Source: Prochlorococcus sp. AG-363-J23
GTDB taxonomy: Bacteria > Cyanobacteriota > Cyanobacteriia > PCC-6307 > Cyanobiaceae
Assembly: GCA_003280245.1 (NCBI GenBank)
Contig: QCFN01000003.1
Location: 29,139 to 93,138, forward strand
Reading direction: 5' to 3'
DNA: 64,000 nucleotides
The notes beneath the pieces are model-generated. The model worked only from the letters and a program-made list of their open reading frames with translations. It was not told the origin of the DNA and searched no databases. Position numbers and translations under genes: made by a program. Numbering within the stretch: the stretch's first letter is position 1; each line of letters opens with the position of its first letter. Shown here piece after piece: positions 32,888-43,536 of this stretch.

Positions 32888-34564
32888 ATGTCTTCTTGTA
32901 TTTATTATCACCCTGATGGCTTTACTGTTAAGAACCGTCAAATAATGGGACGAAGAGTTGTAGGCGAGTCGTTTCTTAATTCATATTTGCGTTATCGTTC
33001 TTCTGGTGATATTTGGATTCAGGTTGAGAAGATTCAGCATGCAAAAGAGTTCGCTAATTTGGCTTTAGAGTTGGGAAATAAAGATAAAGTAAAGGTTGTT
33101 AATCGTGAAAATTTAAGTGCTTTAAAGAAGCCTGGATGTGTTTTTTTTTCGGGGCCTGGGTTAGATGCTTGGGCAAAATATAGAGCCTTTTATGGTGATG
33201 ATCAGTGGAGTATATGTGGCATCACTCATACCACTGCTTCTGCGGGGGCTATGGATAGTATCGCAGATCTTTTAGTTTCTCCTGTTCAACCCTGGGATGC
33301 TTTGATTTGCACCAGTCGCGCTGTCAAGAAAAATGTTCAACGAATTCTTGATAGCCAGATTGATTATCTTCGCCACAGGTTTGATTGTAGAAAAATAGTT
33401 TCTCCTAAGTTGCCAATCATTCCACTAGGTATTGATGTAGAAACATTTTCTAGATCTAATGTTGATCAGAAATCCGCGCGAAAGCGTTTGCAATTACCTG
33501 AAGAAGCTTTAGTAGTTTTGTTTACTGGAAGATTATCTTTTCATAGTAAAGCTAATCCTTATGGAATGTATTTAGGACTTGAGCAAGCATCTAAATCGAC
33601 TAATAAGAAAATAATTTTACTCGAATGTGGTCATTTCCCTAATGAAGAAGTTAAAACTGCGTTTTCTGAGGCAGCCAAAGTTGCGTGTCCATCGGTTAGA
33701 ACAATTCATGTGGATGGAAGTAAATCAGAACAATTCAAACTTGCTTGGCAAGTAGCAGATATCTTTTGTTCTTTAGCAGATAATATTCAAGAGGCTTTTG
33801 GTATTACTCCTTTAGAAGCTATGGCAGCTGGTTTGCCAGTCGTTGTGAGTGATTGGGATGGATATCGTGACACGGTTAGAGATCAAATAGATGGTTTTCG
33901 AATTTCTACCACTACACCTCCACCAGGATATGGGGCTGATCTTGCGAATTGGCATTCGCTTGGAATTGCCCGTTATGACATGTATCTTGGATATACATCT
34001 TCAATGACAAGTGTCAATCTTGAAGAGCTAACTCATGCTTTTAAAAGACTTTTTGCTTCAGCTGATTTGCGAAAATCCATGGGTGAAGCTGGCAAAAAGA
34101 ATGTTTTAAATAATTATGATTGGAAAGTTATTATTCCTAGATATGAAGAACTTTGGTTGGAGTTGAATCAGATCAGGAAGAAGGCTGTTGAACAAAGTAC
34201 AAAGCTACTTCATCCATGTCCATCTAGATTAGACCCTTTTTATGCATTTGAAGGTTATTCAACAGATAAATTACTTCCGGAAACTAATTTAGAACTTGTT
34301 TATAAGAGTTTTGATGAATCTTACAAACGATATCGGGATACTCGTAATTTAGCTATGTTTGCTTATGTCGCTAAAAGAATGATCTCTGATGAAAAATTGA
34401 TTAGTGCTTTGAAGGTTTTAAGTGCTGAAGGATCTTGTACAGTTTCATCGTTAACGAAAAAAGTATTTATAGCTTCTAACAATAATGTGACATTTCTATG
34501 TTCTCTTGCCTGGCTTTTAAAGATGGGTATTGTTAAAAAAGTGAATATCGATAAATACTCATAG
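32888..34564 (+). CDS. glycosyltransferase, group 1 family, with C-terminal extension
   Basis: 'VVLFTGRLSFHSKANPYGMYLGLEQA', 'EAFGITPLEAMAAGLPVVVSDWDGYRDTVRDQIDGF'. Confidence 0.85.
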   Translation: MSSCIYYHPDGFTVKNRQIMGRRVVGESFLNSYLRYRSSGDIWIQVEKIQHAKEFANLALELGNKDKVKVVNRENLSALKKPGCVFFSGPGLDAWAKYRAFYGDDQWSICGITHTTASAGAMDSIADLLVSPVQPWDALICTSRAVKKNVQRILDSQIDYLRHRFDCRKIVSPKLPIIPLGIDVETFSRSNVDQKSARKRLQLPEEALVVLFTGRLSFHSKANPYGMYLGLEQASKSTNKKIILLECGHFPNEEVKTAFSEAAKVACPSVRTIHVDGSKSEQFKLAWQVADIFCSLADNIQEAFGITPLEAMAAGLPVVVSDWDGYRDTVRDQIDGFRISTTTPPPGYGADLANWHSLGIARYDMYLGYTSSMTSVNLEELTHAFKRLFASADLRKSMGEAGKKNVLNNYDWKVIIPRYEELWLELNQIRKKAVEQSTKLLHPCPSRLDPFYAFEGYSTDKLLPETNLELVYKSFDESYKRYRDTRNLAMFAYVAKRMISDEKLISALKVLSAEGSCTVSSLTKKVFIASNNNVTFLCSLAWLLKMGIVKKVNIDKYS

Positions 34565-34690
34565 ATTGTCATAGATATATATTAGGTTCATTCAATATTT
34601 GATTAAATAATTAAAGTATTTAAGAGTAATTTCTTGCATCTTTAGTCAGGATCTGCTTATTATTATAACCTTAGGAAAAAATCTTTATCT

Positions 34691-35350
34691 GTGGGTTTCG
34701 GCGAATTTTTGCATCAGCTTCCTCAGTTACTAGGTAATGCGATTGAGGCAAATCAGTGGATAGGCTATTTAGCACTCTGCGCAGCAATGTTTTTAGAGAA
34801 TCTTTTTCCTCCAATCCCATCTGAATTGATAATGCCTTTGGGTGGGTTTTATGTTCAGCAAGGACAGCTTCAGTTTTTACCTGTTGTCTTGGCTGGATTA
34901 ATTGGAACGGTGATTGGAGCACTTCCTTGGTATTACGTTGGCAGGATTATTAATGAAGAGCGGATTGAGCAATGGCTTAATAAGAATGGTAAGTGGATAG
35001 GTATAAAGTCTAGTGAACTTGCACGCAGTAGGCGGTGGTTTAGTAGATATGGAAATGCATTAGTTTTTTGGGGAAGATTAGTGCCTGGTATTCGAACATT
35101 GATATCTGTTCCAGCAGGTATTGAATTAATGCCAATAATACCTTTTTTCCTTTGGACAACAGCTGGTAGTTTGATTTGGACAGTTTTACTGACATTATCC
35201 GGATTTATTCTTGGCGAAAGTTATAACCAGGTTGAACTTTGGATTGATCCTGTTTCTAAATTTATTAAATTAGTTATTATATTAGGTATGATAACTTTAT
35301 TGGTAATGGTTATTACTCGAAGGTATCAAAATAGAAATCAAGCTAGATAA
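34691..35350 (+). CDS. DedA family membrane protein
   Basis: 'ENLFPPIPSELIMPLGGFYVQQG', 'FWGRLVPGIRTLISVPAGIELMPIIPFFLWTTAGSLIWT'. Confidence 0.93.
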   Translation: MGFGEFLHQLPQLLGNAIEANQWIGYLALCAAMFLENLFPPIPSELIMPLGGFYVQQGQLQFLPVVLAGLIGTVIGALPWYYVGRIINEERIEQWLNKNGKWIGIKSSELARSRRWFSRYGNALVFWGRLVPGIRTLISVPAGIELMPIIPFFLWTTAGSLIWTVLLTLSGFILGESYNQVELWIDPVSKFIKLVIILGMITLLVMVITRRYQNRNQAR

Positions 35351-35367
35351 GTAATAAGACTTTTAGA

Positions 35368-35739
35368 TTAGAAAGGCACTTCTTCCTCGCTGACTGATCC
35401 GCCAAAGTTGTTTGTATTTGCATCCCGCTTTGAGCCAAGTAGTTCTAATCGATCAACTCTTACGACAGGTTTGCTGCGTTCTTCCCCATTATTGCGATCT
35501 GTCCAACGGTCAAGTTTGAAACTACCCACTACACCGAGAAGTGATCCTTTTTTGACGTAGTCAGCAGCAACTTGTGCTTGCTTTCCCCATATTTCTAGGT
35601 TGAACCAATCGGGGTCTTCGTCTCTGCCTCTTCGATTAACTGCCATGGTTAAGTTTGCCACTACGCTGCCTGATTCGAAATACCTCACATCAGGGTCTCT
35701 ACCAGCTCTGCCCACAAGAGTGATGGAATTTACGCTCAT
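35368..35739 (-). CDS. ssb: single-stranded DNA-binding protein
   Basis: 'MSVNSITLVGRAGRDPDVRYFESGSVVANLTMAVNR...DWFNLEIWGKQAQVAADYVKKGSLLGVVGSF'. Confidence 0.95.
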   Translation of the reverse strand: MSVNSITLVGRAGRDPDVRYFESGSVVANLTMAVNRRGRDEDPDWFNLEIWGKQAQVAADYVKKGSLLGVVGSFKLDRWTDRNNGEERSKPVVRVDRLELLGSKRDANTNNFGGSVSEEEVPF

Positions 35740-35877
35740 TTCTTTTAAGGGGGGGTATGAGGACCATGATGAGGCAAATATGAATTAATTGCTTCATCTG
35801 CTGATTGATTGTGTGTTTATAAGCAGGTAGAGCATGACAAAAGCCTCTATGATTCGCCGACCTGGATCAAATGCACA

Positions 35878-36945
35878 GTGTTTTTAAGTCGCTTCAACTT
35901 AAGTCGCTTCAAACTATCTCGCGACATTGGAATCGACCTTGGCACGGCCAATACGTTGATTTATGTCTCTGGTAAGGGCATTGTGTTGCAGGAACCTTCG
36001 GTAGTCGCGCTTGATTTGGAGGAAGGTATACCTTTGGCGGTTGGTGATGATGCCAAGCTCATGCTTGGTCGTACTCCAGGAAATATTCGAGCTATTAGAC
36101 CGTTGCGTGATGGAGTTATCGCTGATTTCGATGCAGCTGAGCAGATGCTTAAAAGCTTTATTCAAAAATGTAATGAGGGTCGAGGAATTATTGCGCCAAG
36201 ACTTGTTGTTGGGATTCCAAGCGGAGTAACAGGAGTTGAGCGACGGGCCGTGAGAGAGGCTGGTATGGCAGGTGCTCGCGAAGTTCATTTGATTGATGAA
36301 CCAGTAGCAGCTGCAATTGGTGCTTCCCTTCCTGTTACAGAGCCTATTGGAACAATGATTGTTGATATAGGTGGTGGAACGACTGAAGTGGCAGTCCTAA
36401 GTCTTGGAGGAACTGTTTTAAGTGAATCAGTTCGAGTTGCTGGAGATGAACTTAATGATGCAATAGGGATGTATTTGAAAAAGGTTCATAATCTTGTTGT
36501 TGGCGAACGAACAGCCGAAGAGATCAAGATTCGGATTGGCTCAGCATTTCCAGATAATGAGTTTGATATGAAGTCCATGGATGTGAGGGGGCTTCATATG
36601 CTTTCTGGACTACCTCGTTCAATTAATTTGCAGGCTGGTGAGCTTCGTGAGGCTATGGCAGAGCCTATGAATAAGATTGTTGAGGCAATTAAAAGAACCT
36701 TAGAGAGAACTCCGCCCGAACTAGCTGCGGATATTGTTGATAGAGGCATAATGTTGGCTGGTGGCGGTGCTTTAGTGCGAGGGATTACGGATCTAGTAAG
36801 TCATGAGACGGGAATCTTCACCCATGTAGCGGAAGACCCTTTGCTTTGTGTTGTTAATGGATGTGGGCAAGTGCTTGATGATTTCAAGCGTTTGAGAAGA
36901 GTTCTTGATACTCCTGAATTTGCTCGTTCAGCATTAAGGGATTGA
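35878..36945 (+). CDS. mreB: rod shape-determining protein MreB
   Basis: 'LSRDIGIDLGTANTLIYVSGKGIVLQEPSVVAL'. GTG at 35878 (VFLSRFNLSRFKLSRD) more likely than ORF start 35809. Confidence 0.95.
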   Translation: MFLSRFNLSRFKLSRDIGIDLGTANTLIYVSGKGIVLQEPSVVALDLEEGIPLAVGDDAKLMLGRTPGNIRAIRPLRDGVIADFDAAEQMLKSFIQKCNEGRGIIAPRLVVGIPSGVTGVERRAVREAGMAGAREVHLIDEPVAAAIGASLPVTEPIGTMIVDIGGGTTEVAVLSLGGTVLSESVRVAGDELNDAIGMYLKKVHNLVVGERTAEEIKIRIGSAFPDNEFDMKSMDVRGLHMLSGLPRSINLQAGELREAMAEPMNKIVEAIKRTLERTPPELAADIVDRGIMLAGGGALVRGITDLVSHETGIFTHVAEDPLLCVVNGCGQVLDDFKRLRRVLDTPEFARSALRD

Positions 36946-36949
36946 ACTA

Positions 36950-37693
36950 ATGGCGGCTCCCATTTGGGCGGCGCCTTTCCGCTTAAAAAATTTGCTCAAA
37001 ATATGGCCAATAATTATTTTGGCTACAGCTTTATTTGTTGTTCGATGGACAAAAGGTGCTGCTTTTGCAGATTTTTACGCGTTAGCTTTAAGACCTTTTT
37101 GGCCAGGAACTGCTCAAAAGCATTGGATCGAATCTGGTTTAGATATTCAACTTCAATCTAAGTTGAGGTTGCTTGAGCAGGATAATCAACGTTTAAGGGC
37201 TCTTTTGTCATTAGAGCGGGCATCAGGTGAAGAGCGTATTTCTGCGCCAGTGATTTCTAGGGTTCCAGGTGGTTGGTGGCAGCAGATTGAGTTAGGAAAA
37301 GGACGGGTTGACGGGATCATGAATGGTGCGCCGGTTTTGGGACCAGGTGGTTTAATCGGAATAGTTGAAAGTGCTACACCTTTTACTTCGAGAGTTCGAC
37401 TTTTAACTTCTCCTAAAAGTCGAATAGGTGTTTGGGTCCCTAGGCTCAAGAGACATGGAATATTGACTGGAGTAGGTACAAGTCGGCCAAAATTAGTTTT
37501 TCTTGAGAAGGATCCACAAGTTCGTCCTGGAGACTTGATTAGTACCTCTCCAGCGAGCACGCTGCTTCCTCCAAACGTTCCTATAGGTGTTCTTCAGTCT
37601 TTTGATAGCGCAGCTTCATTTGAGCCTTCTGGATTCGTTCAGTTAATAGCTTCTCCGGAAGCAATTGATTGGGTACAGATTCAAGTCCGTTAA
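36950..37693 (+). CDS. mreC: rod shape-determining protein MreC
   Basis: Position after mreB; coiled-coil 'LEQDNQRLRALLSLE' and 'NGAPVLGPGGLIGIVESATPFTSRVRLLTSPKSRIGVWV'. Confidence 0.93.
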   Translation: MAAPIWAAPFRLKNLLKIWPIIILATALFVVRWTKGAAFADFYALALRPFWPGTAQKHWIESGLDIQLQSKLRLLEQDNQRLRALLSLERASGEERISAPVISRVPGGWWQQIELGKGRVDGIMNGAPVLGPGGLIGIVESATPFTSRVRLLTSPKSRIGVWVPRLKRHGILTGVGTSRPKLVFLEKDPQVRPGDLISTSPASTLLPPNVPIGVLQSFDSAASFEPSGFVQLIASPEAIDWVQIQVR

Positions 37694-38230
37694 ATGTCAA
37701 ATCTCTATAACCGGCCAATATGTGTTGCTTCAGGATTACTTCTACCTTTTTTATTTTTTGCTAATCCTCCCTGGTTGACTCTTATGGGGGTAGGACCTTG
37801 TTGGGCTGTGTTATGGCTTCTTCCTTGGGCATTGGTAGACGGCCCAAAATCTGCTGCTATTGCAGGCATGCTGCTTGGTTGTTTACTCGATGGGATGACT
37901 CTGGGAGATGCAACCTATATTCCTTCTTTGCTTTGCCTTGGTTTGTGGTGGGGAAATTTGGGAGTAAGGCGGGAGCCATTTGAGCGGAGGCTGAATCTTG
38001 GTTTGCTGGCGTGGTTGGGAAGCTGTTGGGTTGGAATTACCTTGTGGCTTCAATTCGTTTTGAGGAATCATGAAGAACCTAGTCAATGGCTAGGAAGTTG
38101 GGGATTCTCAACTGTCTTGGCTCAATCTCTTTTGACTGGCTTGATCGCACCAATATTCTGCTCTTTTATTTTGTTGTTTTTCCGTAAGCAAAAAGCATTG
38201 ATTTTGGAAAAAAATCGATTTGGACGATGA
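37694..38230 (+). CDS. mreD: putative MreD
   Basis: Multi-TM hydrophobic protein directly after mreC. Confidence 0.75.
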   Translation: MSNLYNRPICVASGLLLPFLFFANPPWLTLMGVGPCWAVLWLLPWALVDGPKSAAIAGMLLGCLLDGMTLGDATYIPSLLCLGLWWGNLGVRREPFERRLNLGLLAWLGSCWVGITLWLQFVLRNHEEPSQWLGSWGFSTVLAQSLLTGLIAPIFCSFILLFFRKQKALILEKNRFGR

Positions 38231-38389
38231 AAAAAATTTAATTTTTTCTACTTTCAGATCAATAACCTTCGCGAATAGAGGGTGTTTTAAGTAGATATGC
38301 CTAGGTAGAAATACGCTTTAAATCTTAAAAAAATAAAAAAAATGTTCCCTATGCACCTTTACCCCCCTTATTGATTCAGGCGGAAGGTT

Positions 38390-39229
38390 ATGGTTAATTT
38401 TCTTGATGAGGAAATGCTCATGTCCGCTGGAGGTCCATCGAAGCTTAAAAGCAGTGATGGGTCTGTAAAAAAGGCTCCAACCCATCCCAAAGCATCCATC
38501 TTGGTTGTGGATGATGAACCTGCGGTATTGCGTGTTTTAGTAACGCGTCTTCAGCTGGCGGGGTATGAGGTCATATCGGCTCAAGACGGGGAAGAGGCTT
38601 TAGAGGTTTTTCATAGAGAGGCGCCAGATCTTGTAGTGCTGGATGTAATGCTTCCTAAACTTGATGGATTCGCTGTTTGTAGAAGACTTAGAGCCGAATC
38701 ATGCGTTCCGATTATTTTTCTTACAGCTTTGGAGGCTATTTCAGAGCGTGTAGCTGGATTAGATTTGGGAGCAGATGATTACTTATCTAAGCCTTTTAGT
38801 CCTAAAGAGTTGGAAGCCCGAATAGCAACAATTTTGCGACGAGTTGGCCCAGGATCTTCAACTGCGGAGCCTAGGGATATCCCTGTTGGTCAAGGTGTGA
38901 TGCGATTAGGAGATTTAGTTGTTGATACAAACAGAAGACAAGTGAGTCGAGCGGGGGAGCGTATTGGTCTTACTTACACAGAATTTAGTTTGCTTGAACT
39001 TTTATTTCGAGATCCAGGTCGGGTTGTGCCGAGAGCCGAAATTCTTGAACAACTCTGGGGATATCCGCCTCGAAGGGCTGCAGATTTGAGGGTTGTAGAT
39101 GTTTATGTTGCCCGCCTGAGAGGGAAGCTTGAACCAGATCCGCGCAATCCTGAACTTATCCTGACTGTTCGAGGCATTGGTTATGCCTCTCAGAGGATGG
39201 GAGAATTCCCTTCTGCAATAGCCAGTTGA
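38390..39229 (+). CDS. rpaB: OmpR-family response regulator, RpaB-like
   Basis: 'ASILVVDDEPAVLRVLVTRLQLAGYEVISAQDGEEALEVFHREAPDLVVLDVMLPKLDGFAVCRRLR', 'LGADDYLSKPFSPKELEARIATILRRV', OmpR DNA-binding domain. Confidence 0.85.
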   Translation: MVNFLDEEMLMSAGGPSKLKSSDGSVKKAPTHPKASILVVDDEPAVLRVLVTRLQLAGYEVISAQDGEEALEVFHREAPDLVVLDVMLPKLDGFAVCRRLRAESCVPIIFLTALEAISERVAGLDLGADDYLSKPFSPKELEARIATILRRVGPGSSTAEPRDIPVGQGVMRLGDLVVDTNRRQVSRAGERIGLTYTEFSLLELLFRDPGRVVPRAEILEQLWGYPPRRAADLRVVDVYVARLRGKLEPDPRNPELILTVRGIGYASQRMGEFPSAIAS

Positions 39230-39300
39230 CAAACTCATTTATTTGAGTGTTGCCTCATTGCACATGAAGGTCAAAACTAAACAAGTCTGCATTTTCTCTC

Positions 39301-40821
39301 TTGTCTGATCTGCGAGATATACGCTTACAGAAAGCTAGAACCCTGAAAGATTTGGGTCAGGGTCCATATGCTTTGGGTTTTCAATCCAGTCATCATGCTC
39401 AAGAGTTGCAATCTGAACATTCAGATCTTCCTAAGGGTGAAGAGCGATCTATAAAAGTTGCTTTATCTGGAAGGGTTTTAGCTCGTCGAGTAATGGGAAA
39501 GTTGGCTTTTTTTACATTGGAAGATTCCAGTGGCAAGATCCAGCTTTATTTAGAGAAATCCTCATTATCAGGTGATTCGGCTGACGAGAAGGACATGAGT
39601 CCTTTTGCGCAATTAACAACTCTTGTGGATACCGGTGATTGGATAGGGGTAGTAGGAATTTTGCGGCGAACAGATAGGGGCGAATTGTCAGTGAAAGTTC
39701 AAGATTGGAAGATGTTGTGTAAATCTCTCCAACCTTTGCCAGATAAGTGGCATGGACTTGCAGATGTAGAGAAAAGGTATCGCCAGAGATATCTTGATTT
39801 AATTGTTTCTCCAAATTCGCGTGAGACTTTTCGTCGACGCGCACTAATAGTGAGCGCGATCAGAAGGTGGTTAGATCAAAGAGATTTCTTAGAGATCGAA
39901 ACACCAGTTCTGCAATCAGAAGCTGGTGGTGCAGATGCACGGCCTTTTATTACCCATCACAACACTTTTGATCAGCCTTTGTTTTTGAGAATTGCTACAG
40001 AGCTGCATTTAAAGCGCTTAGTAGTTGGTGGCTTTGAACGGGTGTATGAGCTTGGTCGAATTTTTCGGAATGAAGGTGTTAGTACTAGACATAATCCTGA
40101 ATTTACATCAGTTGAGATCTATCAAGCTTTTGCAGACTATCTAGACATGATGATTCACACTGAAGAGATGATTTCTTCAGTCTGCGATCAGATTTGTGGA
40201 ACTACAAAAATTAATTATCAAGGGATTGAAATAGATCTCACGCCACCTTGGAGAAGAGTAACGATGCATGATGCAGTACTTCAGGTTACCGGGATTAACT
40301 TTCTAGAATTTGGAGCGAATAGAGGTCAAGCAGCCTCTGCAATGCGTGATGCTGGGTTAGAGGTTTCTGATGAGGCAGACAGTGTTGGAAGGTTATTAAA
40401 CGAAGCTTTTGAGCAAGCTGTGGAAGTTACTCTTGTCCAACCAACTTTTGTAATTGATTATCCAATCGAGATTTCACCTTTAGCTAGGAAGCATCGGAGT
40501 AAGCCAGGTTTGGTTGAGAGATTTGAATTATTTATTGCTGGTCGTGAGACGGCAAATGCTTTTAGCGAATTAATTGATCCAATTGATCAGCGCAGTCGAT
40601 TAGAGTTGCAACAGGCAAGAAAAACTAGTGGTGATTTTGAAGCTCAGGGATTGGATGAGGACTTTTTAAATGCATTAGAGGTTGGCATGCCACCAACAGG
40701 TGGTCTTGGAATAGGCATAGATCGTTTAGTGATGTTGCTTACTGATAGTCCTTCAATAAGAGATGTAATCGCTTTTCCGCTCCTTAGAACCGAATCTTTT
40801 AAGCAATCTTCGGACGAATGA
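39301..40821 (+). CDS. lysS: lysyl-tRNA synthetase
   Basis: '[63 protein letters not shown]'. Confidence 0.97.
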   Translation: MSDLRDIRLQKARTLKDLGQGPYALGFQSSHHAQELQSEHSDLPKGEERSIKVALSGRVLARRVMGKLAFFTLEDSSGKIQLYLEKSSLSGDSADEKDMSPFAQLTTLVDTGDWIGVVGILRRTDRGELSVKVQDWKMLCKSLQPLPDKWHGLADVEKRYRQRYLDLIVSPNSRETFRRRALIVSAIRRWLDQRDFLEIETPVLQSEAGGADARPFITHHNTFDQPLFLRIATELHLKRLVVGGFERVYELGRIFRNEGVSTRHNPEFTSVEIYQAFADYLDMMIHTEEMISSVCDQICGTTKINYQGIEIDLTPPWRRVTMHDAVLQVTGINFLEFGANRGQAASAMRDAGLEVSDEADSVGRLLNEAFEQAVEVTLVQPTFVIDYPIEISPLARKHRSKPGLVERFELFIAGRETANAFSELIDPIDQRSRLELQQARKTSGDFEAQGLDEDFLNALEVGMPPTGGLGIGIDRLVMLLTDSPSIRDVIAFPLLRTESFKQSSDE

Positions 40822-40865
40822 ACCACCACAGTGGATAATTGTCACAGTGGTAAATTTCTCTTCCA

Positions 40866-41129
40866 ATGAGTGGTGAGCGTGTAGGTTTCCGCTTCAAGCA
40901 TGCCGATGCGGTTGTCAAGCGCAATCCGCAGGGTCGTTCTCGTCGTGGCTGGGTAATGGAGCCAGTAGAACAAACTACAAGTCGTGGCACAAAAATGCCC
41001 GCATACCGTATTCGGTGGCGCGATAGTGAACGTCCTGAGATTGTGCTTCAACACATGTTGATTGCTGATCCTGACCCAACTCCTCCTCCTGAAAATGTCA
41101 GCCTTGAGCCTCCTGCTCCAAAGAGTTGA
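40866..41129 (+). CDS. conserved hypothetical protein
   Basis: 87 aa intact ORF between lysS and the next gene; no recognised motif. Confidence 0.65.
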   Translation: MSGERVGFRFKHADAVVKRNPQGRSRRGWVMEPVEQTTSRGTKMPAYRIRWRDSERPEIVLQHMLIADPDPTPPPENVSLEPPAPKS

Positions 41130-41134
41130 ATCTC

Positions 41135-41611
41135 TCAGTTAGATTTTTTTCTACGCAGTTTTTCCAGCTCTAGGTTCGCATCAAACTTTTCCCAATCCTT
41201 CTCAAGGCAATATCCATCTGGCTTGAGGTTTTGGGATAGTTCAGAGAGTTGTATTTGATTTTCTTCAAACCTTCCTCCTAGGAGTTCAAGCTTGTACCAA
41301 AGATCTCTGCCTTGATCCATAAGGTGGTTTAAATGAGCTTCTGCTTGACTAGCCAGGCTTTTTGAGCCTGCTTTACGAGCTTTTTCAGATCTAATTTTCC
41401 AATCTTGAACATCCTTTGCGAGGTTGATGATTTCTTCTCTTAAGGACTTGGCCTCTTCTTGGATGTGTTGTCTTTGTCGGCTGAGGTCGGTGAATATGTC
41501 GTTTTGTGTTTGCTGATTTATTAGAGATTCTTGGTATGGGTTACTACGTAAAAATGCTTCAAATTTGCTCTCAAGGATTTTTTCGAAGTTTTTCAACCAG
41601 GTTTTGCTCAT
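41135..41611 (-). CDS. coiled-coil hypothetical protein; candidate 'hercynine metabolism protein' family (from memory)
   Basis: 158 aa charged helical ORF overlapping next ORF by 4 bp (ATGA-type coupling). Confidence 0.6.
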   Translation of the reverse strand: MSKTWLKNFEKILESKFEAFLRSNPYQESLINQQTQNDIFTDLSRQRQHIQEEAKSLREEIINLAKDVQDWKIRSEKARKAGSKSLASQAEAHLNHLMDQGRDLWYKLELLGGRFEENQIQLSELSQNLKPDGYCLEKDWEKFDANLELEKLRRKKSN

Positions 41612-41838
41612 GACTGTTTAGGGGAAGAGGTGATTAAAGGCTCTTCAATTTTTTGGGAGAGTACTTCAATAGCTTCTGAGCGGGAGAGAAGCATGATTTG
41701 AGTCAGTTTGGCGATATCTCTTTCATTAAGATCGAGAGAAGTGAGTAGATCTAAATATTTTCTGTAAAGATTTTCTAATTCTTTGATCAAGGCTTCCCGG
41801 TGATGCCGAATGCAGTCACGTTGATTTTGCCTGGTCAT
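41608..41838 (-). CDS. small hypothetical protein; candidate 'hercynine metabolism small protein' family (from memory)
   Basis: 76 aa ORF, 4 bp overlap with 41135-41611. Confidence 0.55.
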   Translation of the reverse strand: MTRQNQRDCIRHHREALIKELENLYRKYLDLLTSLDLNERDIAKLTQIMLLSRSEAIEVLSQKIEEPLITSSPKQS

Positions 41839-41935
41839 TTGTTTTTAGAAAATTAATATCAGGTAGCAAAATTATGAATGAGTTGAAATCTGTTGTTCTT
41901 AATCGTAAGAATCTAAAAATATTTTTTTAAGACTT

Positions 41936-42433
41936 TCAAAAGCGTGCAAGGGCAGAATTTGTTTCTTTTGAGATTTGCTTTCTTTTTTCTTCTTGCCGTT
42001 TGTCATGAAGTTTGCGTCCTTTCCCTAAGCCTATAGTTAACTTTATCCAAGAACCTTTTATATGAAGGTTAAGCGGTATCAATGTTAGGCCCTTTCTGTC
42101 TAGCTTGGCTCTGAGTTTTTGGATTTCTTTTTTGTGTGCCAAAAGTTTTCTGACTCGGAGTGGATCATGGTTGAAGTAAGTGCTTGCATGACTATGAGGG
42201 GAGATGTGCACATTATGGAGGTGAAGCTCATCTTTTCTAATTAAACAAAAGCCATCTCGAAGATTTGCCTGGCCTGATCTGATTGATTTAACTTCTGTCC
42301 CCATAAGTGCTATTCCTGTTTCAAGAGTTTCAAGGATTTCGTATTGATGTCTAGCTAATCGATTATCAGCTAGTAATCGCTTGGCAGCATTTCGCTTGGC
42401 TTGGGTTGTTTTTTTTGCTTTTGCTTTTGTCAT
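41936..42433 (-). CDS. smpB: SsrA-binding protein SmpB
   Basis: '[57 protein letters not shown]'. Confidence 0.96.
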   Translation of the reverse strand: MTKAKAKKTTQAKRNAAKRLLADNRLARHQYEILETLETGIALMGTEVKSIRSGQANLRDGFCLIRKDELHLHNVHISPHSHASTYFNHDPLRVRKLLAHKKEIQKLRAKLDRKGLTLIPLNLHIKGSWIKLTIGLGKGRKLHDKRQEEKRKQISKETNSALARF

Positions 42434-42483
42434 ATCAAGCTTTTGCTATTACGACCATATCCATACTTCGTTACCCTTCCAGC

Positions 42484-43536
42484 ATGTCCATAGTTTCTTC
42501 CACTAGTGGTCTGGTTGGTTCTTCGCCGCAATCGGAGAAGAAGTCTAGTCTTTTGAAGGCAAGTCGCCTGGATGAAGAAGTTCTGTGTTCCAAGGATGAT
42601 GGGCTGAGGCCTAAACGATTAAGTGATTACATAGGTCAATCAGAACTTAAACAGGTTTTGGGTATTGCTGTTAAGGCAGCTATTGGTCGAGGCGATGCCC
42701 TTGATCATGTTTTGCTTTATGGACCGCCTGGTGTAGGCAAAACCACAATGGCACTTGTTCTTGCTGAAGAATTACAAGTCCAAAGCAGGATTACAAGTGC
42801 TCCTGCTTTGGAGCGACCTCGTGACATTGTGGGCCTGTTAGTGAACTTGAAGCCTCGAGAAATTCTTTTTATAGATGAGATTCATAGATTGCCAAGAGTT
42901 GCTGAAGAGCTTTTATATCCAGCGATGGAAGATCGTCGCCTTGATTTGACGCTTGGCAAGGGAAGCACAGCTCGAACTAGAACCCTGGACCTACCTCCTT
43001 TTACTTTAATAGGAGCAACTACTAGAGCAGGTGCATTGAGCTCCCCATTAAGAGACAGATTTGGTTTGATCCATCGCCTTGATTTTTATGATCTCAATGA
43101 TCTTCAGGCAATAGTTCATAGGACATCGTCTCTTTTGGATTTGTCTATAACTTCTGAAGGTTGCAAGGAGATTGCAGGTCGGTGTCGTGGAACGCCCAGA
43201 ATTGCAAATCGTCTGTTGAGAAGAGTTCGTGATTTTGCCGCCGTGCGTGGAGGGGCTTCTTCAATTGACGCGTGTTTGGTAGATGAGGCGTTGAACTTGC
43301 ACCAAGTTGATTCTCGAGGATTAGATGCGAGTGATAGACGGTTTCTTTCATTGCTTTTAATGAGTCATGGAGGTGGCCCTGTAGGGATTGAGACATTGGC
43401 GGCTTCACTTGGAGAAGATTCTTCTACTCTTGAAACAGTTATAGAGCCGTTCCTTTTACAAATTGGATTTATACAGAGAACTTCAAGGGGACGCGTTATT
43501 ACAACTTCAGGACGTAATCACCTTGAAAAAATATAA
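42484..43536 (+). CDS. ruvB: Holliday junction DNA helicase RuvB
   Basis: '[56 protein letters not shown]'. ATG 42484 preferred over 42406. Confidence 0.96.
   Translation: MSIVSSTSGLVGSSPQSEKKSSLLKASRLDEEVLCSKDDGLRPKRLSDYIGQSELKQVLGIAVKAAIGRGDALDHVLLYGPPGVGKTTMALVLAEELQVQSRITSAPALERPRDIVGLLVNLKPREILFIDEIHRLPRVAEELLYPAMEDRRLDLTLGKGSTARTRTLDLPPFTLIGATTRAGALSSPLRDRFGLIHRLDFYDLNDLQAIVHRTSSLLDLSITSEGCKEIAGRCRGTPRIANRLLRRVRDFAAVRGGASSIDACLVDEALNLHQVDSRGLDASDRRFLSLLLMSHGGGPVGIETLAASLGEDSSTLETVIEPFLLQIGFIQRTSRGRVITTSGRNHLEKI

Noticed and set aside
40816-40855. CACAGTGG ... CACAGTGG after lysS as a possible terminator
   Set aside because: It is a direct rather than inverted repeat; only a 4 bp CCAC/GTGG pairing is possible.
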